Shown: positions 43,933-52,859 of the stretch, one piece after another
How the letters are laid out: every line of letters starts with the position of its first letter
Numbering within the stretch: position 1 is the stretch's first letter
Origin: Litorimonas sp963972195
Lineage (GTDB): Bacteria; Pseudomonadota; Alphaproteobacteria; Caulobacterales; Maricaulaceae
Direction of reading: 5' to 3'
NCBI GenBank assembly: GCA_963972195.1
Contig: CAXATH010000001.1
Coordinates: forward strand, 62,001-126,000
DNA length: 64,000 bases
The notes under the pieces: model-generated
Databases searched by the model: none
Told to the model about the DNA's origin: nothing
Seen by the model: the letters and a program-made list of their open reading frames with translations, nothing else
Program-made: the position numbers and the translations under genes

Positions 43933-44768
43933 GAGCCGTCATTCTTGGATGCGGGTCCTCTGGCGGCGTACCGCGTGTCGGCGGCGACTGGGGGTTTTGC
44001 GACCCGTCAAATCCAAGAAACAGACGCTCCCGCTCTTCGCTTTATGTCGAGTATTGGGATGGCGAAGACATGCCGGCGCCGGAAAACCGTACGGCTATCG
44101 TAATCGATACGAGTCCCGATCTTCGGGAGCAATTCCTAGCGGCTAATATCAAACGACTCGACGCCGTTGTCTTTACTCATGAACATGCGGATCAAAGCCA
44201 CGGTATTGATGACTTGCGGGCCGTTGCTTATCGGATGCGCACCCAAATTCCAACTTATATGGACCAGAACACCAAAGACCATGTCCATTCACGGTTTAAC
44301 TATTGCTTTGAAATGCCCGAAGGCCGGGTTCATCCGCCCATCCTAGAACTTCAGCCCTTAATGAAAAATGGCGATCGGGTTGAGATAGACGGACCGGGAG
44401 GCACATTGACGCTCGATGTTTTCCAAGTAAGCCACGGCCCGACCACCTCTCTGGGCTTTATATTTGACGGCAAACTTGGCTACGCGCCGGATGTGTGGGA
44501 CATACCGGACGAGGCGATTAAGGCTCTGGCCGATGTGGATACATTCATTGTCGATAGCCTTCGATATAACGCGCACCCAACCCATGCCAATACGGATAAG
44601 TCCCTGTCTTGGCTGGCCAGAGTTCGAGCGAGACAAGGTATACTGACCAATCTGCATATTGATATGGATTATGAGACCTTAAAAGCCGAACTTCCGCCCA
44701 TGGCGGTCCCGGCTCATGACGGCATGGAAATTATTCTCCCTTTAATGGCGGTTCAAAAGGCGGCCTGA
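43923..44768 (+). CDS. Metallo-beta-lactamase-fold phosphodiesterase-like hydrolase
   Basis: This 281-aa PhnP/RNase Z-like MBL protein has GCGSSGGVPRVG at the start and metal motif THEHADQSHGIDDLR, in which the usual second His of HxHxDH is Gln. Further ligands lie in VSHGPTTSLGF and FIVDSLRYNAHPTHA. It is the last gene of tmk-holB-tatD-MBL. Exact substrate (cyclic nucleotide or phosphonate-derived diester) is not known. Its 3' end overlaps the convergent phosphatase by 38 bases. Confidence 0.88.
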   Translation: MGLRAVILGCGSSGGVPRVGGDWGFCDPSNPRNRRSRSSLYVEYWDGEDMPAPENRTAIVIDTSPDLREQFLAANIKRLDAVVFTHEHADQSHGIDDLRAVAYRMRTQIPTYMDQNTKDHVHSRFNYCFEMPEGRVHPPILELQPLMKNGDRVEIDGPGGTLTLDVFQVSHGPTTSLGFIFDGKLGYAPDVWDIPDEAIKALADVDTFIVDSLRYNAHPTHANTDKSLSWLARVRARQGILTNLHIDMDYETLKAELPPMAVPAHDGMEIILPLMAVQKAA

Positions 44769-45339
44769 GACCCCAAAACTGTAGTTCCCATTTCCCGTCA
44801 ACTCGTGTCAGTTTCGATACGCTTCCGGTTTTCATTTTCCGGTCTTCCACTTGCAGAGATAGGGCATCCAGCAGAAAACGAGCCACCCCGTTACTGGTGA
44901 CGACTAATGTGGTTTGTGCCTCTAATGTGGCTATAAATTTGGCCCAATGGCTTCGGTAATATTGTGGATCTACATTCCATCCCGTCGGAACGACGGTGTT
45001 ATCTTCCCAATCCTGCAGAGCCTCCCCGCCTAGTCGGGCTATGACCTCTGTCTCTGGCTTTCCTTCGTCTGGTCCGTAGTCGATTTCACGGAGAAACTCC
45101 GCATTTTGAATTTCAATATTCTGGTTTTGGCAAATCGCGTTTGCGGTCTGCATTGTGCGTTTTAAGGGCGAGCTGAAACAGGCCTCCAATGACACATTCC
45201 TAAAGGCTTTGGCCAAGGCCGCGGCTTGGTCATTGCCGCTTTGCGAAAGGGGTAAGTCCGTTCTCCCGCCGACTCGTAAAATTTCGTCGCCCTTATCAAA
45301 GGTGTTGCCATGCCGAACGATATAGAGCGTCTTGGTCAT
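44731..45339 (-). CDS. Histidine phosphatase family protein
   Basis: This 202-aa phosphoglycerate-mutase-like phosphatase has the phospho-His motif RHGNT near residue 9, SSPLKRTMQTA with the second Arg, and the acidic REIDYGPDEGK. Substrate not recognised. It follows kdsB with a four-base overlap, so it belongs to the kdsD-kdsB transcript; a role in sugar-phosphate handling is possible but unproven. Confidence 0.88.
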   Translation of the reverse strand: MTKTLYIVRHGNTFDKGDEILRVGGRTDLPLSQSGNDQAAALAKAFRNVSLEACFSSPLKRTMQTANAICQNQNIEIQNAEFLREIDYGPDEGKPETEVIARLGGEALQDWEDNTVVPTGWNVDPQYYRSHWAKFIATLEAQTTLVVTSNGVARFLLDALSLQVEDRKMKTGSVSKLTRVDGKWELQFWGLRPPFEPPLKGE

Positions 45340-46142
45340 GAATGCGCCAGAATGGCTTCAGCTCGGCGCAAGTCTTCGGGCGTATCAATGCCAGAGATGT
45401 CAACATTGGACGGATCGACTTTGACGCAGCCAATGGACAATCCGTTTTCAAGGCAACGTAGCTGCTCCAGCCCTTCCAATTGCTCCCAATGGCCTAGCGG
45501 CAATGTGACGAACTTTTCCAATGCCGACTTGCGATAAGCATAAAGCCCGATATGGCGGCAGACCGGGGAGAGCGGGGAGGCGTTTCTGAGAGCCTCTTCC
45601 TTCCGGATAGCCGGAAGAATGTTTTTGGAAAACCAGAGCGCTTTGCCGTTTTCATCCGAAACAACGCTTGTGCCGCTAAAGGGCGTTTCAACCTTATCGG
45701 ATCTCATCTGATCAAGCGCCTCCCAATCCAATTGAATATAGGGTGTGGCAACATCAAAACCGGGCTCATTTTCGAGAAGGTCTAAAACAGCGATAACGTG
45801 TTCTGGCGGCGTAAATGGCGCGTCTCCCTGTAAATTTACAATGATATCAATTGACTGGCCCGATGTGTTCTCGAAACTTCTTACCGCTGCCAAAGCGCGA
45901 TCACTTCCAGACGGCAGCTCGGGATCGGTCATGACATATTGAATTCCAATTTCAGCGCAATGGGTGGCTATTCGACCATCGTCGGTCGCAACAAGTGCAA
46001 CACAATCCTCTATTTGGTCAGCTGCTTTCTGAGCGTTCTTATAGGTGCGCTCGACCATTGTCTGGCCGCCCAGCATGGCGAGGGGTTTGCCGGGGAAACG
46101 CGTCGAGGCGTATCGGGCGGGGACTATAATCGCGCTAAACAT
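45336..46142 (-). CDS. kdsB: 3-deoxy-manno-octulosonate cytidylyltransferase
   Basis: KdsB activates Kdo to CMP-Kdo for lipopolysaccharide inner core. The 268-aa protein shows IIVPARYASTRFPGKPLAMLGG, the LPSGSDR motif, VNLQGDAPF and a HIGLYAYRK segment. Overlaps kdsD by 8 bases and the phosphatase by 4. Presence supports a Gram-negative with Kdo-containing LPS. Confidence 0.96.
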   Translation of the reverse strand: MFSAIIVPARYASTRFPGKPLAMLGGQTMVERTYKNAQKAADQIEDCVALVATDDGRIATHCAEIGIQYVMTDPELPSGSDRALAAVRSFENTSGQSIDIIVNLQGDAPFTPPEHVIAVLDLLENEPGFDVATPYIQLDWEALDQMRSDKVETPFSGTSVVSDENGKALWFSKNILPAIRKEEALRNASPLSPVCRHIGLYAYRKSALEKFVTLPLGHWEQLEGLEQLRCLENGLSIGCVKVDPSNVDISGIDTPEDLRRAEAILAHS

Positions 46143-47103
46143 AACCGGCCGCTAAAAGAGATTTCAGATCCACCAAGGCGAGGGGCTTTCCGTCCTGTAC
46201 GACGAATGCATTACCAATACGGCGGGCCGTAAATTCATCTACAACAGTGCCCATCCTTTGCTCTTTCGAAACCGTGAATGGGCCGGGGGTCATGATATCC
46301 GTCGCGCTCATTTCAAACAAATTCGGCCCCATGGCCCGGCGCAAATCACCATCCGTTACAATTCCGATCAAACTCCCGTTTTCATCCGTAATGCCAACAC
46401 ATCCCAATCCACCTTCTGTTATCGCTAGAACGGTTTCGGCCATATCGGCCTTATAATCTATAAGAGGGTTTCCTGCTTGAGTTCGCTCCATCCAATCCGA
46501 AACGGTTTGCAAGCGAAGGCCAAGCTTACCGCCGGGGTGACGGCGCCCGAAGTCTTCTGATGTGAAGCCCCGCTTTTGCATGACAGAAACAACCAAGGCG
46601 TCCCCCATGGCCAGAGTGTTCGTCGTTGATGTCGTCGGCGCCAGTCCATTCGGGCAAGCTTCGGCCACTTGCGGCAGGAGGAGGGCGGTTGTTGCGGCTT
46701 TAGCCAAGGTCGATTCAGGTCGAGAGGTTATCGCGATAACTTTGACCTTCTCTTTTTTGGCGTAGTTAAGGACATCGAGCAGCTCTCGACTTTCCCCGGA
46801 ATTTGACAGGGCCAGAAGTATAGAACCTTTGGCAATCATGCCGAGATCGCCATGACTGGCTTCGGTTGGATGCATGAAAAAGGCCGGAGTTCCGGTCGAG
46901 GCAAAACTTGCCGCTATCTTCTGGCCGACATGGCCTGATTTACCGACGCCGGCCACGATGAGATAACCATCAGAATTTAGAATAATATCAACAGCTTCAG
47001 AAATAGAGCTCGTGTCAATGGACTCTAATAGAGCGGTCAAGCCGTCACGTTCCTGACGCACCACATTACGGGCAAATTCTGCGATCTCTGTTGGGGTGTT
47101 CAT
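46135..47103 (-). CDS. kdsD: Arabinose-5-phosphate isomerase (KdsD/KpsF)
   Basis: This enzyme converts ribulose-5-phosphate to arabinose-5-phosphate, the Kdo precursor. The 322-aa protein has an SIS domain (residues 35-180, GVGKSGHVGQKIAASFASTG, THPTEASHGDLG-like) and two CBS domains (about 205-320). First gene of the Kdo cluster. Together with kdsB it covers two steps; kdsA and kdsC are not in the window. Confidence 0.95.
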   Translation of the reverse strand: MNTPTEIAEFARNVVRQERDGLTALLESIDTSSISEAVDIILNSDGYLIVAGVGKSGHVGQKIAASFASTGTPAFFMHPTEASHGDLGMIAKGSILLALSNSGESRELLDVLNYAKKEKVKVIAITSRPESTLAKAATTALLLPQVAEACPNGLAPTTSTTNTLAMGDALVVSVMQKRGFTSEDFGRRHPGGKLGLRLQTVSDWMERTQAGNPLIDYKADMAETVLAITEGGLGCVGITDENGSLIGIVTDGDLRRAMGPNLFEMSATDIMTPGPFTVSKEQRMGTVVDEFTARRIGNAFVVQDGKPLALVDLKSLLAAGYV

Positions 47104-47153
47104 AAGGCACCTATAGGCGGTTCGGGGCGCAGAAACGAGTAAAAACTAAAGAG

Positions 47154-48122
47154 CTAGAATTTTAGCCTTTGAATTTCAGTCACTTTGGCCACATCTTTGG
47201 TTCGATCATAGAGTTTTGTCGTCGTCGAGTTTGAATGATTTGCCATGATACGGGCGTCCTCCAGACTTCCGCCATTATTGAGATAGGTTGTAATGCCTGT
47301 CGCGCGGAAGCTGTGATTGCCGATATCACGGTGAATTCCGGCGGCGAGAGCGCGTTTGCGCACCATTCTCCAGGACGAATTACGGTCAAACGGTTTGCCT
47401 GTGAGATAACCGCCGCGGGCAGTAGAAGACTGAAAAATCAATTCATTAGGCTGATTCATTAAGCCAGTTGTCTGGAGGTATTCATCCATCATTTCCTCTA
47501 AATCCGGATGAACGGGCATTTCGTGTCGTTTGGAGCCTTTTTCTTCCCCCACAAGCCATCTCTGGTCGCCTCTGAGTTCATAATCACGAACTTTGAGCGA
47601 TAAGGCTGCGGAAATCCGAAAAAAGGAATAGACCATGAGGCCAATCAAGGCGCGGTCGCGCAGATCTTTCTGAGAGCGGCGCGGAATGCTGTCCAATATC
47701 TGACGAACCTGTGTGGAAACTATAACCGGCGTTTTTCCTGTGCCTGACGTGGTGCGCGGGAGTTTCACAGCCTTGGCCGGGTTTACGGAAAGAACGCCTC
47801 TGACGACGCAGGAGTCCAGAAACATTCGAACGGCCGACAGATATTGCCGCAAACTTGATTTCTCATAGCCTTTTTCAATCTGCGCGATGTTGAATTGCTG
47901 TACATGGACGGGCTCTATATCGAGAATGTCGGTGATGCCCAGGCTCTCGCAATGTTCAAAAAACAAACGCAATCCATTGGCATAAGCCTGATTGGTATGT
48001 TGGTTGATATTTAGCGAAAAGAACTCGGCATAAGCCGAAACCATTTTCGTGCCATTGCGAACCACAAAGTCCGGCGGCGTCATATCTTGTCCGGTTTGAA
48101 TTTCCTGTTTTGAAGAGGCCAT
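47154..48122 (-). CDS. Tyrosine recombinase / integrase
   Basis: This 322-aa site-specific recombinase has an N-terminal SAM-like DNA-binding domain (about 25-110) and a catalytic domain. Active-site residues, numbered from the ATG, are Arg169 (FRISAAL), a beta-hairpin Lys in EEKGSKRH, His270-x-x-Arg273 (HSFRATG), His296 (ANHSN) and nucleophile Tyr305 (LYDR). The set is complete, so activity is plausible. An alternative GTG start at 48137 adds five residues; neither has a strong ribosome site. There is no excisionase, transposase or phage gene nearby. A perfect palindrome lies just upstream. Confidence 0.93.
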   Translation of the reverse strand: MASSKQEIQTGQDMTPPDFVVRNGTKMVSAYAEFFSLNINQHTNQAYANGLRLFFEHCESLGITDILDIEPVHVQQFNIAQIEKGYEKSSLRQYLSAVRMFLDSCVVRGVLSVNPAKAVKLPRTTSGTGKTPVIVSTQVRQILDSIPRRSQKDLRDRALIGLMVYSFFRISAALSLKVRDYELRGDQRWLVGEEKGSKRHEMPVHPDLEEMMDEYLQTTGLMNQPNELIFQSSTARGGYLTGKPFDRNSSWRMVRKRALAAGIHRDIGNHSFRATGITTYLNNGGSLEDARIMANHSNSTTTKLYDRTKDVAKVTEIQRLKF

Positions 48123-48160
48123 AGAATACACACTCACGCTACCGCGGCCTTAGGGGCCTG

Positions 48161-48196
48161 TTTAATACAACATAATCTGCATTATGTTGTATTAAA
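48161..48196. repeat. 36-bp perfect palindrome upstream of the integrase
   Basis: Two 16-base arms, TTTAATACAACATAAT and its exact reverse complement, flank the centre CTGC (48177-48180). It lies 38 bases before the integrase ATG. It could be the recombinase core site, an operator, or a recombination scar. A terminator role is unlikely because the stem is AT-rich and no T tract follows. Confidence 0.9.
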
Positions 48197-48334
48197 GAAT
48201 GGTGTATTTTGGTGAGTTTTTTGACTTTATAACGCTACAACCCAATATCCCCAACCAAAAAGAATGCAAGGCGATGGCGATCACGTTATGAAACTTTAAA
48301 AGCGCAATCTTTGGAGCTGTTCTAAACATTCCGA

Positions 48335-48610
48335 TCAAAAGTAAGGATTGCCTGGCGGGAGATTTTCTTCCGGAGGCAGTCCTATCTCTGCCCGTCTATA
48401 ATTAAGCGCTTCGAGTTCAAGTCTCTCCCATTTCTCTCGCGCCCGATGATTAGCCAGTTCCAGCAAAAGCTCCTTTTGCTCGGCCGTAAGCGGCGCGCTG
48501 ACGGTTCGAAATTTATTTCGCATGGCAATCGTTTTCTCTAACCGGCATTCATCCAGATAGGCTTGCTTGATGCGTCTATGTCGGGTGCGGCTGTGCGATC
48601 GCCTTGGCAT
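48335..48610 (-). CDS. Hypothetical small basic protein
   Basis: This 91-aa protein is not recognised. The N-terminus is very basic (PRRSHSRTRHRRIK), the middle is predicted helical and charged (LTAEQKELLLELANHRAREKWERLELEAL), and the end is PPEENLPPGNPYF. No signal or membrane segment. A strong ribosome site GAGGAG lies six bases before the ATG, which supports a real gene. It sits between the integrase and a gene-free stretch, on the same strand as the integrase, and may belong to the same acquired piece. Nucleic-acid binding is a guess from charge only. Confidence 0.6.
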   Translation of the reverse strand: MPRRSHSRTRHRRIKQAYLDECRLEKTIAMRNKFRTVSAPLTAEQKELLLELANHRAREKWERLELEALNYRRAEIGLPPEENLPPGNPYF

Positions 48611-49115
48611 TAATTCTCCTCAACACTTTCATTCGTTTCGCTATCTCTTTGATTTCAGTTTATTTGGAGAAGATGGGCGTCCGTGTGGTACTTGGGCTAC
48701 AGGGGGAAACCTGGGGTGCAATAAATGTAGTTTTCGCAGCCTAGCGGCCACACGGTAACATGTTTCTCCTCTGAGGGCCGAACCAGATAGTCGTGACGTG
48801 ATCAGCTCTCCTCAGGCCAGCCGGACCACTCGGGGCGCGTTACCGCCTCAAGCCTCACTGACGCATGTCATCCCCTCTCCTAAACCAACGTACGCTTAGG
48901 CCCGTGAGAGCGGAACTATTCGCTGACCTGTCTAGCGGAGCCTTTAAGTCCGCCGTTCAAATCAACGAGTTTGACTATAGCCCGGAAAAGCAAAGTGAGG
49001 ATGGGCCTCTAGATTATTTTGTAGCAGGTTGAAAAAATTGAGGGTTTCAGGGCGGTAAGTGAGGATCGTTCTTCTATGCCCTTCTCTAGGCGGAGCAAAA
49101 AGCTAGAATAGAAAC
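48611..49115. other. 505-bp stretch without a recognised gene
   Basis: No convincing coding frame. On the minus strand a GAGGAG site precedes a six-codon frame (MLPCGR, 48761-48741). CCGTGTGG (48681-48688) and CCACACGG (48748-48755) are exact complements, and CTGAGG/CCTCAG pairs occur near 48770-48815, so a folded RNA leader for the 91-aa gene is possible. I looked for tmRNA, RNase P RNA and SRP RNA signatures and found none. Confidence 0.35.
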
Positions 49116-49793
49116 CTATTCAGGACCAATAGTGATGAGAGATTTCGTCATCAGCGCGAATCTTTCTCGGTGTATCTCGCCGTCTGGAAAGAAGGTTTTG
49201 ACTAGGCTGGCATTGATGAGGGAAAGGTGGTCAATTTCGTCAATCGCCTCCTCTATAGGCTCCACCTTCTCGCTATACCCAACCGCGTATTTGTTGATGA
49301 GGCGAATACGGGTCGGCGCCGGAAGCCAATGCAAAAACGGCACGCCAAAATGTGGTTCTAGGGGAAACCAGAGATTTGGCGTTTGCATATAATAGCGTTT
49401 GGCAACGCGCCGGGACTCCGACGAAAATTTGGCCATATTTGCGAAAGATCCCACATGTTCAATGACGCTGTTAGAGTGGGAAATGTCGAACTGATTATCG
49501 GAAAATTGTGACAAATCACAACCATCCCCGACCACTTGAACAATATTCAAATCGGAGCTCTTTTGAGAGTAATCCTCAAGCTCGTCTTCAAAATTGACGG
49601 TGGTAATAATGACATGTTCGCGAAGGTCTTCGGACAGATAGTCCCAATAATCGCGGCGCCCCCCAATATCGATAACTGTTACAGGATCGGAGAGTTTCAG
49701 CGCCTCTCGGATAAGGTTTTCAACTTTTTCAAAGCGTTTCTTCCGAAACTTATACCTGATCGTCTTTGAATCTGTCGCATCAATACGTTGCAT
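49116..49793 (-). CDS. SAM-dependent methyltransferase
   Basis: This 225-aa cytosolic protein has motif I VIDIGGRRDYW (residues 40-50), an acidic strand-2 end, and FDISHSNSVIEHVG, the motif IV region of Methyltransf_11-like enzymes. The late HWLPAPTRIRLINKYAVGYS region resembles enzymes acting on lipid-linked or glycan substrates, but this is weak. It lies downstream of gyrA beyond a terminator, so it needs its own promoter. Substrate unknown. Confidence 0.8.
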   Translation of the reverse strand: MQRIDATDSKTIRYKFRKKRFEKVENLIREALKLSDPVTVIDIGGRRDYWDYLSEDLREHVIITTVNFEDELEDYSQKSSDLNIVQVVGDGCDLSQFSDNQFDISHSNSVIEHVGSFANMAKFSSESRRVAKRYYMQTPNLWFPLEPHFGVPFLHWLPAPTRIRLINKYAVGYSEKVEPIEEAIDEIDHLSLINASLVKTFFPDGEIHRERFALMTKSLITIGPE

Positions 49794-49829
49794 GAGCGCC
49801 TCCCTGAGGGAGGGCTTAGCCGTAAGATT

Positions 49830-49881
49830 TAAAAAAAAGGTTTAAGACCAAGCTTCTTATCGAGAATTTGGCTTAAACCTT
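49830..49881 (-). terminator. Rho-independent terminator of gyrA
   Basis: On the minus strand, AAGGTTTAAG and CTTAAACCTT pair perfectly, extended by CCAA/TTGG across a one-base bulge, followed by eight T. It begins four bases after the gyrA stop. Confidence 0.9.
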
Positions 49882-49884
49882 GAA

Positions 49885-52656
49885 TTACGTTTCAGACGCT
49901 GCGTCGCCGGCCTCGGACTCATCTTCGCTTTCGAGGACACGTTCGACAGACACTACTCTCTCACCTTCACGGGTTTTAATCACCGTGACGCCGCGGGAGC
50001 TGCGCGAGACAATTCGGATATTCTGGACCGGACAGCGGATCAGAAGCCCGCCATCTGTCACGATCATGACCTGATCATCTTCGTCAATCGTGAAGGAACG
50101 AACGAGCTTGGCATCGGGATCGCCTTTTTTACGGTCAAGATTTTGAGCTGTGACGCCCTGCCCGCCTCGGTTCATGCAGCGATAGTCATAAGAAGAGCTG
50201 CGTTTGCCTAGCCCGTCATCCGCCAAAGTGAGTAGGAATTGTTCACTGGCTTGGAGGTAACCTAAGCGTTCCTCGTCAAGAGACGTTTCAATTTCGACGT
50301 CTTCCACGGCCTCTTCGGTTTCGTCTTCGCCTTCGTCAGACAAAGCCCGGCGCATGGCATTGGCATGTTTCATATAGGCGCGGGCTTCGTCGGTTTCGAT
50401 ATCAACATGGCGAAGAACGGCCATGGAAATGACCTCGTCTCCGTCCGCCAGTCGAATGCCGCGCACGCCGGAGGAGGTCCGGCCGACAAAACGGCGGACA
50501 TCGGTGACGCGGAATCGTATCGATTTTCCAAGGGCCGTTGTCAGAAGAACGTCGTCTTCCTCATTACAGAAGCGAACATCTACGATTCCGTCGCCCTCAT
50601 CCGGTTTCATGGCAATTTTGCCGTTGCGATTGACGCGCGTGAAATCGGAGAGTGAGTTTCTGCGGACGCCGCCGGAACGCGACGCAAACATGATATCCAT
50701 ATCCGCCCATTCATCCTCATTCTCTGGCATAGCCATGATGGAGTTGATGGTTTCCCCTTGCTCCAAAGGCAGCAAATTCACCAAAGCCTTGCCGCGTGTC
50801 GCGGGCCCGCCCAGAGGCAGTTTCCAGACTTTCAGCTTGTAAGCCATGCCGGTCGAAGAGAAGAACAGCACGGGTGTGTGCGTATTGGCCACGAAAACGG
50901 TGGTGACGACATCTTCGTCCTTCATGGACATGCCGGAGCGCCCTCTTCCGCCGCGGCGCTGCGCACGGTAAGTGTCGAGCGCCGTGCGTTTGACATATCC
51001 GCCAGACGTCACTGTCACGACCATATCCTCAACCGCGATGAGGTCTTCATCGTCGAAATCGAGCTCGCCTTCCATGAATTCGGACCGGCGCGGCGTCGCA
51101 TATTTCTCTTTAACTTCAATAAGTTCGTCGCGAATGATTGTCTGAACGCGTTCGCGGCTGCGTAAGATATCCAGTAGATCTGTGATAAGCGCGGCGAGCT
51201 TCTCTGCTTCGTCCGTAATCTCGTCCATCCCGAGCGCTGTCAGCTTGACCAGACGCAGGTCGAGGATCGCTTTGGCCTGTTCCTCTGTCAGCTGGATTGT
51301 GCCGTCCTCCAGCAGTCTTGAACGCGGATCGGCAATGAGCTTGATCAGAGCGCCCATGCCCTGCGCGTCCCATGTGCGAGACAATAGGTTCTCACGCGCC
51401 TCTTTCGGGTTGGCAGAGCTTCGGATAATCTTGATGATTTCGTCGATATTGGCAACCGCAGTCGCGAGGCCGACTAGGATGTGCGCCCGGTCACGAGCTT
51501 TCGCGAGATCGAACTTCGTCCGGCGAGCAATTACTTCTTCGCGGAAACCCAGAAACGCTTCCAGCATTTGCCGCACATTCATCTGCTCCGGCTTACCGCC
51601 ATTGAGGGCGAGCATGTTGGAGCTGAAGTTCTGTTGGAGTTGCGAGAAGCGGAAAAGCTGGTTCAGAACCACATCAGGGACGGCGTCGCGTTTCAGCTCA
51701 ATGACAACCCGCATGCCAACCCGGTCGGATTCGTCGCGAACGGCCGAGATTCCTTCAATGCGTTTTTCATTAACAAGAGCCGCTATCTTCTTGATCATAT
51801 TGGCTTTGTTTACCTGAAACGGAATTTCAGTGACGATAATCGCCGTGCGGTCTTTACGGATTTCTTCAAATTCTGTTTTGGCCCGCACGGTGACAGAGCC
51901 GCGCCCGGTCAACACGCCTTGCTTCGCCCCGCTTCGGCCCATGATAAATGCGCCGGTCGGGAAATCCGGTCCCGGAATTATGTCGAGCAAATCCATATCG
52001 GAAAGGTTGCCATCGTCCATTAAGGCCAGAGTGCCATCAATAACTTCGCCTAAATTGTGCGGGGCAATATTGGTCGCCATGCCGACTGCAATACCGCCTG
52101 CTCCATTCACGAGCAGGTTCGGGAATCGTGCCGGCAGAACCACAGGTTCTGACTCGGAGGCGTCATAATTGTCCTGGAAATTGACCGTATTCTTCTCAAT
52201 ATCGGCGAGAAGAGACGCGGCAGGCCTATCCATGCGTACTTCGGTATAACGCATCGCCGCAGGGGGATCGCCGTCCACAGAGCCGAAATTACCCTGCCCG
52301 TCGAGCAAAGGCAGGCGCATAGAGAAATCCTGCGCCATTCGGACAAGAGAGTCATAAACGGCGCTATCACCGTGAGGATGGTATTTACCGATAACGTCAC
52401 CCACGACACGGGCAGACTTTTTATATGGCTTTTCCCGCGTGAAACCGTTTTCATGCATGGAATAGAGGATGCGGCGGTGAACCGGCTTCAATCCGTCCCT
52501 GACATCCGGGATGGCCCGTGAGACGATAACGCTCATCGCATAGTCGAGATAGGAGCTTTTCATCTCCTCTTCGATGCTGATGGAGCTCACACCTTCGGGT
52601 AAGGCGGGTGGTCCCTCATTGTCGGGTGTCTCAGGAATGTCGTTTTCGTCGCTCAA
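49885..52656 (-). CDS. gyrA: DNA gyrase subunit A
   Basis: GyrA cuts and rejoins DNA in the gyrase tetramer. The 923-aa protein has catalytic Tyr137 (AAMRYTEV), the quinolone-determining stretch with Ser98 and Asp102 at the positions of E. coli Ser83/Asp87 (susceptible type), and a C-terminal beta-pinwheel with GyrA box QRRGGRG. An acidic insertion (DEGEDETEEAVEDVEIE) lies near residue 772 in the pinwheel. The start is TTG at 52656, fixed by GGGGAG about eight bases upstream; the next Met is residue 32. Confidence 0.97.
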   Translation of the reverse strand: MSDENDIPETPDNEGPPALPEGVSSISIEEEMKSSYLDYAMSVIVSRAIPDVRDGLKPVHRRILYSMHENGFTREKPYKKSARVVGDVIGKYHPHGDSAVYDSLVRMAQDFSMRLPLLDGQGNFGSVDGDPPAAMRYTEVRMDRPAASLLADIEKNTVNFQDNYDASESEPVVLPARFPNLLVNGAGGIAVGMATNIAPHNLGEVIDGTLALMDDGNLSDMDLLDIIPGPDFPTGAFIMGRSGAKQGVLTGRGSVTVRAKTEFEEIRKDRTAIIVTEIPFQVNKANMIKKIAALVNEKRIEGISAVRDESDRVGMRVVIELKRDAVPDVVLNQLFRFSQLQQNFSSNMLALNGGKPEQMNVRQMLEAFLGFREEVIARRTKFDLAKARDRAHILVGLATAVANIDEIIKIIRSSANPKEARENLLSRTWDAQGMGALIKLIADPRSRLLEDGTIQLTEEQAKAILDLRLVKLTALGMDEITDEAEKLAALITDLLDILRSRERVQTIIRDELIEVKEKYATPRRSEFMEGELDFDDEDLIAVEDMVVTVTSGGYVKRTALDTYRAQRRGGRGRSGMSMKDEDVVTTVFVANTHTPVLFFSSTGMAYKLKVWKLPLGGPATRGKALVNLLPLEQGETINSIMAMPENEDEWADMDIMFASRSGGVRRNSLSDFTRVNRNGKIAMKPDEGDGIVDVRFCNEEDDVLLTTALGKSIRFRVTDVRRFVGRTSSGVRGIRLADGDEVISMAVLRHVDIETDEARAYMKHANAMRRALSDEGEDETEEAVEDVEIETSLDEERLGYLQASEQFLLTLADDGLGKRSSSYDYRCMNRGGQGVTAQNLDRKKGDPDAKLVRSFTIDEDDQVMIVTDGGLLIRCPVQNIRIVSRSSRGVTVIKTREGERVVSVERVLESEDESEAGDAASET

Positions 52657-52859
52657 ACTCTGATCTCCCCATAAAAATCAAGCCGCTCGAATCGTGCGGC
52701 TTTTGTCTTCTTTTTACTAGCAGTCAGGAGGGCTTACAGCAAATTATTAGAGCGGTTTTCCCCAAGCTATAAATTTAAATCAGATTAATATTGTATTGCC
52801 TTGGAACATATTCGCTTCCACAATCGTAGCAAGCATGAATATTAACTTTGGAGCCATTT

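Noticed and set aside
48611..49115. tmRNA, RNase P RNA or SRP RNA
   Set aside because: No tag-peptide sequence, no GAGGAAAGTCCGGGC-type core, and no GGTCAGGTCCGGAAGGAAGC-like SRP motif on either strand.
51182..51817. 211-codon open frame on the plus strand
   Set aside because: Antisense to gyrA; Ser/Arg-rich as expected for a shadow of GC-rich coding sequence.
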